In this document: positions 48,657 to 57,001 of the stretch, piece by piece
Layout: the number at the start of each line of letters is the position of its first letter
Position numbering within the stretch: position 1 is the first letter of the stretch
From: Isoptericola dokdonensis DS-3
Lineage (GTDB): Bacteria > Actinomycetota > Actinomycetes > Actinomycetales > Cellulomonadaceae
Direction: 5' to 3'
DNA: 64,000 nt
Assembly: GCF_001636295.1 (NCBI RefSeq)
Contig: NZ_CP014209.1
Coordinates: 2,542,001-2,606,000, forward strand
Made by a program: the position numbers and the translations under genes
Notes under the pieces: generated by a model
Databases searched by the model: none
What the model saw: the letters and a program-made list of their open reading frames with translations, nothing else
What the model was told of the DNA's origin: nothing

Positions 48657-50345
48657 ATGGATGCTGATCTGACGCGTGCGGGGTCGGCCGACCCGGGCGA
48701 CGGGGGACCGGCCGGCGACGACCGGGCGTACGCGAACCGGTGGCGGGCCCTCGTCGTGCTGTCGGTGGCGCTGTCGATGGTCGTCATCGACGGCACGATC
48801 GTCGCGGTCGCGATCCCGGACATCGTCGCGGACCTGGGCCTCGGGCTCAGCGACGCGCAGTGGGTGAGCGCGTCGTACGCCGTCGTGCTCGCCGGTCTGC
48901 TGCTGTCCGCCGGCCGGCTGGGCGACCGGATCGGGCGCCGCCTGCTGCTCGTCGTCGGCGTCGCCCTCTTCCTGGCCGGGTCCGTGATGTCCGCCGCGGC
49001 GGACGACGGCGGCACGCTCATCGGCGGCCGACTCGTCCAGGGCCTCGGCGCCGCGGCGATCCTGCCGACCACGCTGTCCACGGTGAACGCGACGTTCCGG
49101 GGCAAGGACCGCGCCGCGGCGTTCGGCGTGTGGGGCGCGGTGATCTCGGGGGCGGCGGCGATCGGCCCGCTGGCCGGCGGATGGCTGACGACGTCGTTCA
49201 CCTGGCCGTGGATCTTCCTGGTGAACCTGCCGATCGGGGTGGCCGTCGTCGTGGGCGCCCTGCTGTGGGTCCCCGAGACCCGGACGAAGGTGGACGTGCC
49301 GGGCCTGGACGTCGACGGGCTGCTGCTGTCCGCGCTCGGCTTCGGGGCGCTGGTGTTCGGGCTCATCGAGGGCCAGACGCTGGGCTGGTGGGCGCCGAAG
49401 ACCGACTTCCAGGTGCTCGGCATGACGTGGCCGGCCACGGCACCCGTGTCACCCGTGCCGGTGCTGCTCGCGCTCGGTCTGGGATTGTTGGTGCTGTTCG
49501 TCGTGTGGGAGCGGCACCGGGCCAGGGTCGGGCGCTCCGCGCTGCTGGACCTCGACCTGTTCCGCATCCCCACGTTCCGGTGGGGCAACGTCGCCGCGAC
49601 CGCCGTGGCGGTGGGGGAGTTCGGCATCATCTTCGTGCTGCCGCTGTTCCTGGTGAACGTCCTGGCCCTGTCCACGATGGGCGCCGGCCTGGTGCTCGCG
49701 GCGATGGCGATCGGCGCCTTCCTGTCCGGGGCGTCGGCCCGCCACCTCGCCGCCCGGGTGGGTGCGCCGCTCGTCGTCGTGATCGGCCTCGTCCTGGAGG
49801 TGGTCGGTGTCGCCGCGGTCGCGCTCGTCGTGACACCGGACGTCTCGCCCTGGCTGCTCGCCGTCGTCCTCGTGGTCTACGGCGTCGGGCTCGGCCTCGC
49901 CTCCGCACAGCTGACGAGCACGACGCTCGCCCAGGTGCCCCCCGCGCAGTCGGGCCAGGGCTCGGCCACGCAGTCCACCGTGCGCCAGGTCGGCTCCGCG
50001 CTGGGCACCGCGCTGGTGGGGACGGCGCTCGCGGTGCTCCTCGCGACCACCGTGCCCGCGTCGCTCGACGGGCAGGGGTTGCCTGACGAGCAGGTGACCC
50101 AGCTCGCGGACGCGACGGCCGGGTCGGCGGGGAACGTGATCACCGGTCTGCGCGACCAGGGGACCGCCGGGGAGCTGGGCGAGCAGGGCCCGGCCGTGGT
50201 GGACGCGCTGTCGCAGGGCTTCGCCGACGCGACCCGCGGGTCGCTGCTGGTGGCCGGGGTGTTCCTGGTGGCCGGGCTCGTCGCCGCGACCGCCGTCGTG
50301 CGCGCGTCCCGGCGCCTCGAGGGCGCCGGGACGGGACAGAGCTGA
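48657..50345 (+). CDS. DHA2-type MFS drug efflux transporter
   Basis: 562-residue MFS protein with 14 predicted helices (DHA2/EmrB-QacA group). The N-terminal MVVIDGTIVAVAIPDI motif (D1) and SAGRLGDRIGRR (motif A) are diagnostic; RLVQGLGAAAILPTTLS is motif B and AVISGAAAIGPLAGGWL motif C, typical of antiporters. It exports drugs by proton antiport; substrates unknown. AGGCTGAGGA precedes the ATG. It converges on the ABC ATPase gene. Confidence 0.92.
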   Translation: MDADLTRAGSADPGDGGPAGDDRAYANRWRALVVLSVALSMVVIDGTIVAVAIPDIVADLGLGLSDAQWVSASYAVVLAGLLLSAGRLGDRIGRRLLLVVGVALFLAGSVMSAAADDGGTLIGGRLVQGLGAAAILPTTLSTVNATFRGKDRAAAFGVWGAVISGAAAIGPLAGGWLTTSFTWPWIFLVNLPIGVAVVVGALLWVPETRTKVDVPGLDVDGLLLSALGFGALVFGLIEGQTLGWWAPKTDFQVLGMTWPATAPVSPVPVLLALGLGLLVLFVVWERHRARVGRSALLDLDLFRIPTFRWGNVAATAVAVGEFGIIFVLPLFLVNVLALSTMGAGLVLAAMAIGAFLSGASARHLAARVGAPLVVVIGLVLEVVGVAAVALVVTPDVSPWLLAVVLVVYGVGLGLASAQLTSTTLAQVPPAQSGQGSATQSTVRQVGSALGTALVGTALAVLLATTVPASLDGQGLPDEQVTQLADATAGSAGNVITGLRDQGTAGELGEQGPAVVDALSQGFADATRGSLLVAGVFLVAGLVAATAVVRASRRLEGAGTGQS

Positions 50346-50355
50346 GGCGGGTCGG

Positions 50356-51051
50356 TCAGGCCCGGGCGAGAGCCGCGGGGTCCTCGAGGCGGGCGTCGAG
50401 CATCCGCACGGTGGCGTCGACGGTCGCGAGTGTCGAGGCGTCGTGCGACACCAGCAGCGTCGCCGCCGACGTCTCGCGGGCGAGGTCGGTGATCAGCTCG
50501 ACCACCTGGGTGCCCCGCTCGTGGTCGAGCGCGGACGTGGGCTCGTCGACGAGCAGCACCTCGGGCCGGCCGACGAGGGCGCGGGCGATCGCGACCCGCT
50601 GCCGCTGCCCGCCGGACAGCTGCGCCGGACGCTTCCCCGCATGGTCGGCCACGCCGACGGCGTCGAGCAGCTCCATCGCCCACGCGCGCACGGCGGCCGG
50701 GCGCCTGCCGCGCAGGTGGGCGTGCAGCTCGAGCTGCTCCAGCGCGGTGAGCGAGCCGAGCAGCTGCGGCGACTGGAACACCATGCCGATGCGCTCGAGC
50801 CGCACGCGCGTCGCCTGCGCCACCGAGGTGTCGGGCGTGAGCACGACGTCGTCGCCGATGGTCACCGTCCCGCGGCTCGGGCGGGTGAGCCCGGCCGCCA
50901 CGGCCAGGAGGCTGGACTTGCCGGCCCCGGACGGGCCCAGCAGCGCGGTGGTCGTGCCGGCCGGGACGGTGAGGTCGACGTCGTCGACGGCCGTGAGGGT
51001 GCTCTCGCCGTCGGGGTAGACGAGGGTGACGTGCTCCAGGTGCAGGTCCAC
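50356..51051 (-). CDS. ABC transporter ATP-binding protein (MacB/LolD type)
   Basis: 231-residue ATPase. Walker A GPSGAGKSS (about residue 40), Q-loop FQSPQLLGSL, signature LSGGQRQRVAIARAL, Walker B VLLVDEPTSALD and switch His in LLVSHDA are complete. The LolD/MacB-like subgroup partners FtsX-type permeases, as the gene just upstream on the same strand encodes (30-base gap). Likely exports a peptide or lipid-active compound, or senses cell-envelope stress. Confidence 0.93.
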   Translation of the reverse strand: MDLHLEHVTLVYPDGESTLTAVDDVDLTVPAGTTTALLGPSGAGKSSLLAVAAGLTRPSRGTVTIGDDVVLTPDTSVAQATRVRLERIGMVFQSPQLLGSLTALEQLELHAHLRGRRPAAVRAWAMELLDAVGVADHAGKRPAQLSGGQRQRVAIARALVGRPEVLLVDEPTSALDHERGTQVVELITDLARETSAATLLVSHDASTLATVDATVRMLDARLEDPAALARA

Positions 51052-51081
51052 GGGTGGCTCCTTCGGTGCGGGCGAGGACGG

Positions 51082-52194
51082 TCAGCGGGCGGCGAGGGCC
51101 GCGTGCGGGTCGATGCGGGTGATGCGGGCCACGGAGACGCCGGCACCGACGAGGCCGAGCAGGATCAGGCCCGCGGCGGGCACGAGGGTGGTGGTGGCGG
51201 TGACGACGACGGGGACGGCGTCCGGCAGCAGGGTCGCGGCGGCCACGGAGAGCCCGGTACCGACGGCGACGCCGCCGACGAGCAGCACGGCGGCCTGGCC
51301 GAGCGCGTCGCGCAGCAGGTACCGGGTGGAGGCGCCGAGCGCCTTGAGCACCGCGATGTCGCCCGAGCGGCTGATCGTCCACACGGTGAAGAACGCGCCC
51401 ACCACGAGGGCCGAGATGACCAGCAGGAACGCCTGCATCGTCGTCAGCGACGTGTTCTCCCCGGCGAACGACGAGACCGCCGAGCGGGCGTCCTGCGTCG
51501 TGACGGTCGTCGTGCCGAGCGCGTCGTCCGCGGCGGCCAGGTCGGCGTCGTCGGTCGTGGTCAGCGCGACGACGGTCGCCACCGGCTCCGCCCCGGCACC
51601 GGTCGCCGCGGAGCCGCGAGCGCCGATGTCCTGCCAGTCGTCCAGGGAGGTCCACACGACGGGGGTGTGGGAGAACGACTGGTCGGCGTCCACGGTCGCG
51701 GCGACGGTCAGCTCGGCTCCGCCGAGGATCACGGTGTCGCCCACCTGTGCGTCGAGGGCGTCCGCGGCCCCGGGGGTGAGCACGACCGTGCCGGGCTCGA
51801 CGTCCCCGGGCCGGCCGTCGTCGCCCGCGGGCACCAGGGCGGTGCCGCCGGCCACCCCGAGGGCGGTGACGGACGCCGTGGTGCCGTCCGTCGCGGCGCG
51901 GGTGGTCGCCACGCCGAGCGGGTCGGCGGACTCGACGCCGTCGACGTCGGCCCAGCCCTCCCACTGGCCGGCCTCGACGCGCGAGGCGGTGAACTCGGGG
52001 TCGTCGCCCGCGGCGGGCATCGAGAACGCGAGGTGGTCGGCGGGCAGGTCCGTCACGGCGGACGTCGACTCGCGAGCCAGTCCCGCCGTCAGGGACGCCA
52101 GGAACGTGACGAGGAAGGTGATCAGCACGATCACCACGGACATCAGGACGAAGCGGCCTCGGGCATGCTGCAGATCGCGCAGGGCGACGAACAC
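51082..52194 (-). CDS. ABC transporter permease (FtsX/MacB type)
   Basis: 370-residue permease: one N-terminal helix (FVLMSVVIVLITFLVTFLASL), a large extracytoplasmic domain of about 200 residues, then three C-terminal helices, the FtsX-domain layout. Start set at GTG 52194 because GGAGG lies 5 bases upstream; the frame extends 21 codons further without support. It forms an operon with the ATPase and diverges from the histidine kinase gene, a common sensor-exporter arrangement. Confidence 0.88.
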   Translation of the reverse strand: MFVALRDLQHARGRFVLMSVVIVLITFLVTFLASLTAGLARESTSAVTDLPADHLAFSMPAAGDDPEFTASRVEAGQWEGWADVDGVESADPLGVATTRAATDGTTASVTALGVAGGTALVPAGDDGRPGDVEPGTVVLTPGAADALDAQVGDTVILGGAELTVAATVDADQSFSHTPVVWTSLDDWQDIGARGSAATGAGAEPVATVVALTTTDDADLAAADDALGTTTVTTQDARSAVSSFAGENTSLTTMQAFLLVISALVVGAFFTVWTISRSGDIAVLKALGASTRYLLRDALGQAAVLLVGGVAVGTGLSVAAATLLPDAVPVVVTATTTLVPAAGLILLGLVGAGVSVARITRIDPHAALAAR

Positions 52195-52351
52195 GGGAAC
52201 CTCCACGGACGGTGCTGGGACTGCCTCCAGCCTCCGCGCCGCCGCGCCCGCGGTCATCGCGATCCGGGGTGATCCCGCGACGCCGGACGGTGGGTCCGCC
52301 GATCAACCTTTCGGACGATGCGCGGCCGCCGGGTCTGGCTACCGTGGACAG

Positions 52352-53596
52352 GTGATCCGCCATCCCTCGCCGTCGGCGACCCGGGGCCTCGTCCTGGGGC
52401 TGGACGTGCTGACCGCGGCGCTGGTCGTGGTCGCCGTCGTGCAGGCGCCGCCGGGCGTCGGGGTGCCCGTGCTGCTCGTCGCCGGCGGGTTCGGCGCCCT
52501 CTACGTCGCGGGGCGCCTGGTCGTGCGGGTGCACGAACGGCCCGTGGACACCCCGCGGGGGCGATGGTGGCCCGACGCCGCGTGGGTCGTCGCGCTCGTG
52601 GTCCCCTGGGCCGCGCTGCTGTGGCTGTCCCCGGCGGCGCTCTGGCTCGCGTTCCCGTTGATGCTGTGGCAGATGCACGTGCTCGGCCCCCACCGTGGCG
52701 TCGTCGCGGTCGCCGTCACCACGGCGCTCGCGGTCGCCGAAGGCCTGCTGGTGCAGGCCGGCGACGGCGAACCCTGGACCGGGTTCGTCCTCGGCCCGGT
52801 GCTCGGCGCGGCCGTCGCGGTGGGGGTGGTGCTGGGGATCGAGGCGTTCGTGCGCGAGTCCCAGACCCGGCAGCGCACCGTCGACGAGCTGACGCAGGTG
52901 CGCCGGCACCTCGCTCAGGCCGAGCGCGAGCGTGCCGTCACCGACGAACGGGCCCGCCTCGCCCGGGACATCCACGACACCCTGGCGCAGTCCCTGTCCG
53001 CGATCGAGCTGCTGCTGCGGGCCGCGGACGACGCGGTGGGCACCGACGACGTCAGGGCGCGGACGCTGATCGGCCAGGCGCGGGCGGCTGCGGGCGACGG
53101 CCTGGCGGAGGCACGGCGCGTCGTCGAGGACCTCACGCCCGGCGACCTCGACCGCACCACCCTCGTCGCGGCCCTGCGCCGGGTCGCGGAGCGCACCGGG
53201 ACCACCGGCGACGACACCGACGGACGGCACGGGCCGTCGACCGTCTCCGTCCGGACCAGCGGGACTCCCCGCCCCCTGCCCGTGCCGCTGGAGACCGCGC
53301 TGCTGCGGATCGCCCAGTCGGCCCTCGCCAACGTCGCCGAGCACGCGGACGCCGCCCACGCGCACGTGACGCTCACGTACGAGGAGGACGCCGTCACCCT
53401 CGACGTCGTGGACGACGGCAGGGGGTTCGACGCCGCGCAGCCGGGCGACCGTGCCCACGGACGAGGGTTCGGCCTCCCCGCCATCCGCTCGCGCGCCCAC
53501 GAGCTCGGAGGCACCGTGGCGCTGGAGAGCAGCCCGGGCGGCGGGACTGCCGTCGCCGTCACCCTGCCCGTCCGAGGGACGGAGGACGCCCGGTGA
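52352..53596 (+). CDS. sensor histidine kinase, NarL/DesK type (HisKA_3)
   Basis: 414-residue membrane kinase. N-terminal hydrophobic helices (about residues 10-160), then the dimerisation domain with the phosphoacceptor in ARDIHDTLAQSLS (His about residue 211) and an HATPase domain with NVAEHADAAHAHV (N box) and VVDDGRGFD (G1 box). It autophosphorylates and passes phosphate to the adjacent regulator. The GTG start has TACCGT 6 bases upstream. Stop overlaps the regulator start (GTGA). Probably controls the divergent ABC exporter. Confidence 0.91.
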   Translation: MIRHPSPSATRGLVLGLDVLTAALVVVAVVQAPPGVGVPVLLVAGGFGALYVAGRLVVRVHERPVDTPRGRWWPDAAWVVALVVPWAALLWLSPAALWLAFPLMLWQMHVLGPHRGVVAVAVTTALAVAEGLLVQAGDGEPWTGFVLGPVLGAAVAVGVVLGIEAFVRESQTRQRTVDELTQVRRHLAQAERERAVTDERARLARDIHDTLAQSLSAIELLLRAADDAVGTDDVRARTLIGQARAAAGDGLAEARRVVEDLTPGDLDRTTLVAALRRVAERTGTTGDDTDGRHGPSTVSVRTSGTPRPLPVPLETALLRIAQSALANVAEHADAAHAHVTLTYEEDAVTLDVVDDGRGFDAAQPGDRAHGRGFGLPAIRSRAHELGGTVALESSPGGGTAVAVTLPVRGTEDAR

Positions 53597-54213
53597 TCGA
53601 CATCGTCCTCGCCGACGACCATCCCGTCGTGCGCGCCGGGCTGCGCGCCGTCGTCGAGAGCCAGCCGGACATGCGCGTCGCGCACGAGACCTCGTCCGCC
53701 GAGGACCTGCTCGACTGGCTCGACGGCGGCGGCCGGGCCGACGTCATCCTGCTCGACCTCCGCTTCGGCGCCGGGCGCCTGGGCGGAGCGGCCGCCACCG
53801 GCACGATCGTCCGCCGGCACGCCGTCCCCGTGCTGGTCGTCACCACCTACGGCACCGACGCCGACATCCTCGCCGCCGTCGAGGCCGGCGCGACCGGGTA
53901 CCTCCTCAAGGACGCGCCCACCGAGGAGCTCGCCCGCGCCGTCCGGTCCGCCGCCGCGGGGGAGGTCGCGCTCGGCGCCGACGTGCAGCGCCGGCTCCTC
54001 GGACGTCTGCGCGCGCCGGGCGAGAGCCTCAGCGCGCGCGAGCTCGAGGTGCTGCGGCTGGTGGCGGCGGGCCGGTCGAACGACGCCATCGCGCGCGAGC
54101 TCTTCGTCTCCGTCGCGACCGTCAAGTCGCACCTGGCGCACGTCAACACCAAGCTCGGCAGCCGGTCGCGCACCGAGGCCGCCGCCACCGCCCGCGAGCG
54201 CGGCATGCTCTGA
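53593..54213 (+). CDS. response regulator, NarL/FixJ family
   Basis: 206-residue two-domain regulator. The receiver has the acidic pair in VLADDHPVVRAG, the phospho-Asp in VILLDLRFG (about residue 55) and Lys in YLLKDAPTEEL; the C-terminal LuxR-type HTH runs LSARELEVLRLVAAGRSNDAIARELF, then VSVATVKSHLAHV. The four-base overlap with the kinase gene shows they are one unit. Likely target: the divergent ABC operon. Confidence 0.94.
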   Translation: MIDIVLADDHPVVRAGLRAVVESQPDMRVAHETSSAEDLLDWLDGGGRADVILLDLRFGAGRLGGAAATGTIVRRHAVPVLVVTTYGTDADILAAVEAGATGYLLKDAPTEELARAVRSAAAGEVALGADVQRRLLGRLRAPGESLSARELEVLRLVAAGRSNDAIARELFVSVATVKSHLAHVNTKLGSRSRTEAAATARERGML

Positions 54214-54299
54214 CCCCGGACGGGCCGCGCCCCGTCCACGGGGTGGAACGCCACGGCCCCCGACCGGCGGGCGCCCCACGTCGCACGTAGCGTGGCTCC

Positions 54300-55238
54300 A
54301 TGAGGTGGTCGGCGGACGGGCTGGTGGCGGTGACGGGGGCGTCGGGGAGGCTCGGGTCGCGCCTCGCCTTCCGGCTGGCGGCCGAGGGCGCGCGGCAGCG
54401 CCTGGTGGTCCGGGACCTCGCCCGGGCGCCGCGCCTCGCGGACGGGCGGCCGCTGCCCGAGTGCGAGGTCGTCACCGCCGCCGGCTACGACGACGCCGTG
54501 GGGATGCGCGCAGCGTTCGAGGGCGTGCAGTCGGTGTTCCTCGTCAGCGCCCGCGAGTCCGCCGACCGGGTGACCGAGCACGTGGCCGCGATCGACGCCG
54601 CGGTCGCGGCAGGGGTGGAGCGCATCGTCTACGTGTCGTTCGTCGGCGCCGCCCCGGACGCCGTGTTCACGTTCGCGCGCGACCACTTCCACACCGAGGA
54701 GCACCTGCGCGGCACCGGGCTGCGCTGGACGGTGCTGCGCGACAACCTCTACCACCAGGCCCTCGCGTCGTTCGTCGGGCCCGACGGCGTCATCCGCGGC
54801 CCGGCGGGCACGGGCCGCGTCGCGTCGGTGTCGCACGACGACGTCGCGGACGTCGCGACCGCCGTCCTGCTCGACGAGGACCCGCGCCGCCACGACGGTG
54901 TCGTCTACTCCGTGACCGGCCCCACGGCCCTCACCCTCGCCGAGGTCGCGACGCTGCTGTCCGACGTGACGGGGCGGGAGATCCGGTACGAGGCCGAGAC
55001 GGTGCGGCAGGCGTACGCGTCACGGGAGCACCTCGGGGCGTCCGCGGTGGAGCTCGCCGGGTGGATCTCGTCGTACGAGGCGATCGCCGCCGGGGAGCTC
55101 GCCGGGGTGTCCGGCGACGTCGCCCGCCTGGTCGGGCGACCTGCCCGGTCGTTCGAGCAGTGGCTGGACGACTACCCGGCCGAGTGGGAGCACCTGCTGG
55201 TACCGCCGTCGTCGGACGCCGGTGGCACCGACGCGTGA
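54300..55238 (+). CDS. NmrA/atypical SDR NAD(P)-binding protein
   Basis: 312-residue Rossmann protein of the NmrA-like/atypical SDR group. The dinucleotide motif TGASGRLGSRLA lies near residue 13; the mid-region VYVSFVGAAPDAVFTFARDHFHTEEHLRGTG, split here by a conserved His-rich helix, and the lack of a clear YxxxK fit this group (quinone reductase QOR2-like or redox-sensing). The ATG at 54300 has TAGCGT exactly 6 bases upstream. Confidence 0.85.
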   Translation: MRWSADGLVAVTGASGRLGSRLAFRLAAEGARQRLVVRDLARAPRLADGRPLPECEVVTAAGYDDAVGMRAAFEGVQSVFLVSARESADRVTEHVAAIDAAVAAGVERIVYVSFVGAAPDAVFTFARDHFHTEEHLRGTGLRWTVLRDNLYHQALASFVGPDGVIRGPAGTGRVASVSHDDVADVATAVLLDEDPRRHDGVVYSVTGPTALTLAEVATLLSDVTGREIRYEAETVRQAYASREHLGASAVELAGWISSYEAIAAGELAGVSGDVARLVGRPARSFEQWLDDYPAEWEHLLVPPSSDAGGTDA

Positions 55239-55257
55239 CGCCGTCGGCGAAAAACGG

Positions 55258-55286
55258 TTGGCGGGTGCGGGGCGGGCGCCTAGCCT
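55258..55286 (+). promoter_or_regulatory. promoter of the small structured transcript
   Basis: TTGGCG (55258-55263) and TAGCCT (55281-55286) stand exactly 17 bases apart, a near-consensus housekeeping promoter. Transcription would begin near 55293, just before the extended ribosome-binding site at 55301-55315. It reads away from any larger gene. Confidence 0.62.
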
Positions 55287-55300
55287 CGGAGCACGTACCG

Positions 55301-55315
55301 GAAAGGAGGTGATCC
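55301..55315 (+). promoter_or_regulatory. 15-base perfect match to the 16S 3' end complement
   Basis: GAAAGGAGGTGATCC is the exact complement of the 16S rRNA tail of this organism (the same 15 bases occur on the plus strand at the 16S 3' end). No other ribosome-binding site in the window comes close to this length. It precedes the 12-codon ORF at 55321. Confidence 0.85.
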
Positions 55316-55320
55316 GAGAA

Positions 55321-55359
55321 GTGAAGACTCTTCGGACCAGCGAGGTGGTCGCGGGCTGA
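55321..55359 (+). CDS. 12-residue small ORF with extended ribosome-binding site
   Basis: GTG AAG ACT ... GGC TGA encodes VKTLRTSEVVAG. It has a near-consensus promoter, the strongest possible Shine-Dalgarno 5 bases upstream and a perfect 12-bp hairpin (55344-55355 with 55362-55373) that overlaps its last codons, with the stop codon in the loop. This looks like a leader peptide or a translated regulatory RNA. No downstream gene on the same strand exists for it to attenuate; the next gene is convergent. Coding status is unproven. Confidence 0.55.
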   Translation: MKTLRTSEVVAG

Positions 55360-55435
55360 ACCCCGCGACCACCGGGACCCGCGGGTGCCGTGCCCTCGTC
55401 CAGCACGGCAGGAGACGACCTCCGACCCGCGGGTC
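55344..55435 (+). ncRNA. stacked perfect hairpins of the small transcript
   Basis: Three stems: GGTGGTCGCGGG/CCCGCGACCACC (55344-55355, 55362-55373, 12 bp, 6-base loop); GACCCGCGGG/CCCGCGGGTC (55376-55385, 55426-55435, 10 bp); and nested inside it TGCCGTGC/GCACGGCA (55386-55393, 55403-55410, 8 bp). All are perfect. The first may terminate transcription; the others may be part of the RNA or a terminator for the convergent lipoprotein gene that ends at 55439. Confidence 0.55.
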
Positions 55436-55438
55436 TCC

Positions 55439-56089
55439 CTATGCCCGGTCGCAGAACGTGCTGATGGCGTCGGCCGCGGCGTACTCGGCCACCGGGTCGG
55501 GCGTGTCCGTGCACGACGACAGCCCGGTCTCCATCAGCTCGAAGCTGGTCCACGCCACGTCGACGGCCTCGCTGCCGTCGGCGCACGACACGACGGCGTC
55601 CTGCGTGGAGTGCCGCGTGTACGAGTACTGGATGTACCTGCCCTTGCTCTTGCCGACCAGCAGCTCGGTCGGGTCCGCGAGCCGGGGCGCCCGCTCCGCC
55701 TCGAGCAGCCCTCCGGCGACGGCGTCCTCCACGACGGCGTGCTGGGCGTCCGTGGCTCCCTTCGCGACCCGGACGCCCGCGTCCTCCTGGCGGTCCCAGG
55801 AGTCCACGACCTTGATCGCGCCGGACCCGCTGACCGTGGACAGCACGATCGCGGTGTAGACCTTCTTCTCGGTGGGGGAGCCCTGCCACTCGACCACGAC
55901 GCCGTCGGCGCAGGCGCTGGCCGAGGCGGGAGCGGCGTTCGCGGACGCCGAGGCGGACGACCCGGCGGCGGTCTCGGTGGTCTCGGTGCCGCCCGGCTCG
56001 TCGGCGCCGGCGCACCCGGCGACCAGCAGGGTGGTGGCCGCCAGGGCGGCACAGGGCAGGAGGTGGCGTCTCGCGTCGTTGCGTCTCAC
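55439..56089 (-). CDS. putative lipoprotein
   Basis: 216-residue predicted lipoprotein. Basic start (RRNDARR), hydrophobic core and lipobox LVAGC near residue 25, then a Thr/Ser/Ala-rich linker and a globular domain with four Cys (two possible disulfides). No family recognised. The GTG at 56089 is chosen because TAGGTT lies 7 bases upstream; the upstream extension of the frame lacks a signal. A LacI-like palindrome (56112-56119) sits just above the promoter. Confidence 0.72.
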   Translation of the reverse strand: MRRNDARRHLLPCAALAATTLLVAGCAGADEPGGTETTETAAGSSASASANAAPASASACADGVVVEWQGSPTEKKVYTAIVLSTVSGSGAIKVVDSWDRQEDAGVRVAKGATDAQHAVVEDAVAGGLLEAERAPRLADPTELLVGKSKGRYIQYSYTRHSTQDAVVSCADGSEAVDVAWTSFELMETGLSSCTDTPDPVAEYAAADAISTFCDRA

Positions 56090-56108
56090 CCGCGGCAACC
56101 TAGCGGAT

Positions 56109-56121
56109 GGAAAGCGCTTAA
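56109..56121. promoter_or_regulatory. LacI-type palindrome upstream of the lipoprotein gene
   Basis: GGAAAGCGCTTAA contains the perfect palindrome AAGCGCTT (56112-56119), the core of many LacI/GalR-family operators in actinobacteria. It lies about 20 bases upstream of the putative -10 box of the lipoprotein gene. No LacI gene is in the window. Weak, single-site evidence. Confidence 0.4.
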
Positions 56122-56191
56122 CTCCAGAGTTCGCGGCGATCCGGTGGCAACGATCCCACAACGGTCGGCCATGGCCGGCGGGTCCGCGGCC

Positions 56192-56719
56192 TCATGCGCC
56201 GCCGGCGGCGCGGTGCCGTCGCCGCACGACGAGAGGCATGACCGCCCACAGCCCGAGCAGCAGCAGCGCCACGAACGACCCGACGACGATCCCCGCCACC
56301 CGGCCCAGGACGACGTCGAACACCAGCAGGGCGGTCGCCGCGAGCGCCACCGCCAGCAGCACCAGACCCACCCGCGTGAGCCGGTCGCCGCCCGTGACGA
56401 TCGACGTCTTGAGGTGCTCCCGGAACAGCACCCGGTGCAGCGCGACCGGCGCGATGAACAGGCCCGTCGCGGTGATCGCGACCAGCACGTCGCCGAGGTA
56501 GACGGCGACCTGGAACGTGTCGAGCTCGGCGAACTTCGACTGGAACGGCAGGATCAGCAGGAAGCCCGTGAGGATCTGCACGCCCGTCTGCAGGACCCGC
56601 AGCTCCTGCAGCAGCTCGTTCCAGTTCCGGTCCGACCGCTCGTCCGGCGTCTCCGCCCGGCCGTCGTGCGACCGGCCCGTCGCGTCTCCGGACGACCGGC
56701 TCGTCGCGTCGTCGCTCAT
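56192..56719 (-). CDS. DUF6328-like membrane protein
   Basis: 175-residue membrane protein. A polar N-terminus of about 33 residues leads to ELLQELRVLQTGVQILTGFLLILPFQSKF, the typical DUF6328 opening, and four hydrophobic helices follow with the conserved FIAPVALHRVLFR loop. Function unknown. The gene stands alone on the minus strand. The following 282-base gap (56720-57001) holds the 20-bp repeat array and an inverted-repeat element. Confidence 0.78.
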   Translation of the reverse strand: MSDDATSRSSGDATGRSHDGRAETPDERSDRNWNELLQELRVLQTGVQILTGFLLILPFQSKFAELDTFQVAVYLGDVLVAITATGLFIAPVALHRVLFREHLKTSIVTGGDRLTRVGLVLLAVALAATALLVFDVVLGRVAGIVVGSFVALLLLGLWAVMPLVVRRRHRAAGGA

Positions 56720-56819
56720 CGCGTCCCCCGTCTCGGATCGGCCCGGCGGCGTCCTGCGGCGCCGCCCTGCCGCTCATCGTCGCCGACGACGCCCGCCGCG
56801 TCGAGCACCCGTCGGCGCG

Positions 56820-56869
56820 AGTCAGCGCACACCGGGGCGAGTCAGCGCAGGTCGGCGCGAGTCAGCGCA
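56820..56869 (-). repeat. 20-bp-period repeat, second locus
   Basis: AGTCAGCGCA recurs at 56820, 56840 and 56860, exactly 20 bp apart; this is the reverse complement of the TGCGCTGACT core at 37796-37865. Intervening bases differ (CACCGGGGCG, GGTCGGCGCG). The two loci therefore carry one repeat family in opposite orientation. Confidence 0.87.
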
Positions 56870-56878
56870 GCCCGGCGG

Positions 56879-56987
56879 CTGCACTTCCTCAGCCATCGCC
56901 GTCGGGAAGCGTGAGGAGGTCCGACGGCGGACACGGCGGCGCTGCAGTTCCTCCGGTATCGCGGGGCTGATGGCTGAGGAACCGCAG
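56879..56987. repeat. 109-bp inverted-repeat element
   Basis: CTGCACTTCCTCAGCCATC (56879-56897) and GATGGCTGAGGAACCGCAG (56969-56987) form a 19-bp inverted repeat with two mismatches around 71 bases. Words inside it (GCGTGAGGAGGTCCGA) recur in a similar element at 62342-62451. It lies between convergent/tandem minus-strand genes. It may be a small palindromic repeat or terminator. Confidence 0.6.
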
Positions 56988-57001
56988 CCCCGTCGACCGG
57001 C

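Noticed and set aside
49877..53500. A 1207-codon open frame on the minus strand
   Set aside because: Its composition is Arg/Ala/Gly-rich shadow sequence; the real genes here are the MFS pump end, the ABC ATPase and permease in another frame, and the kinase on the opposite strand.
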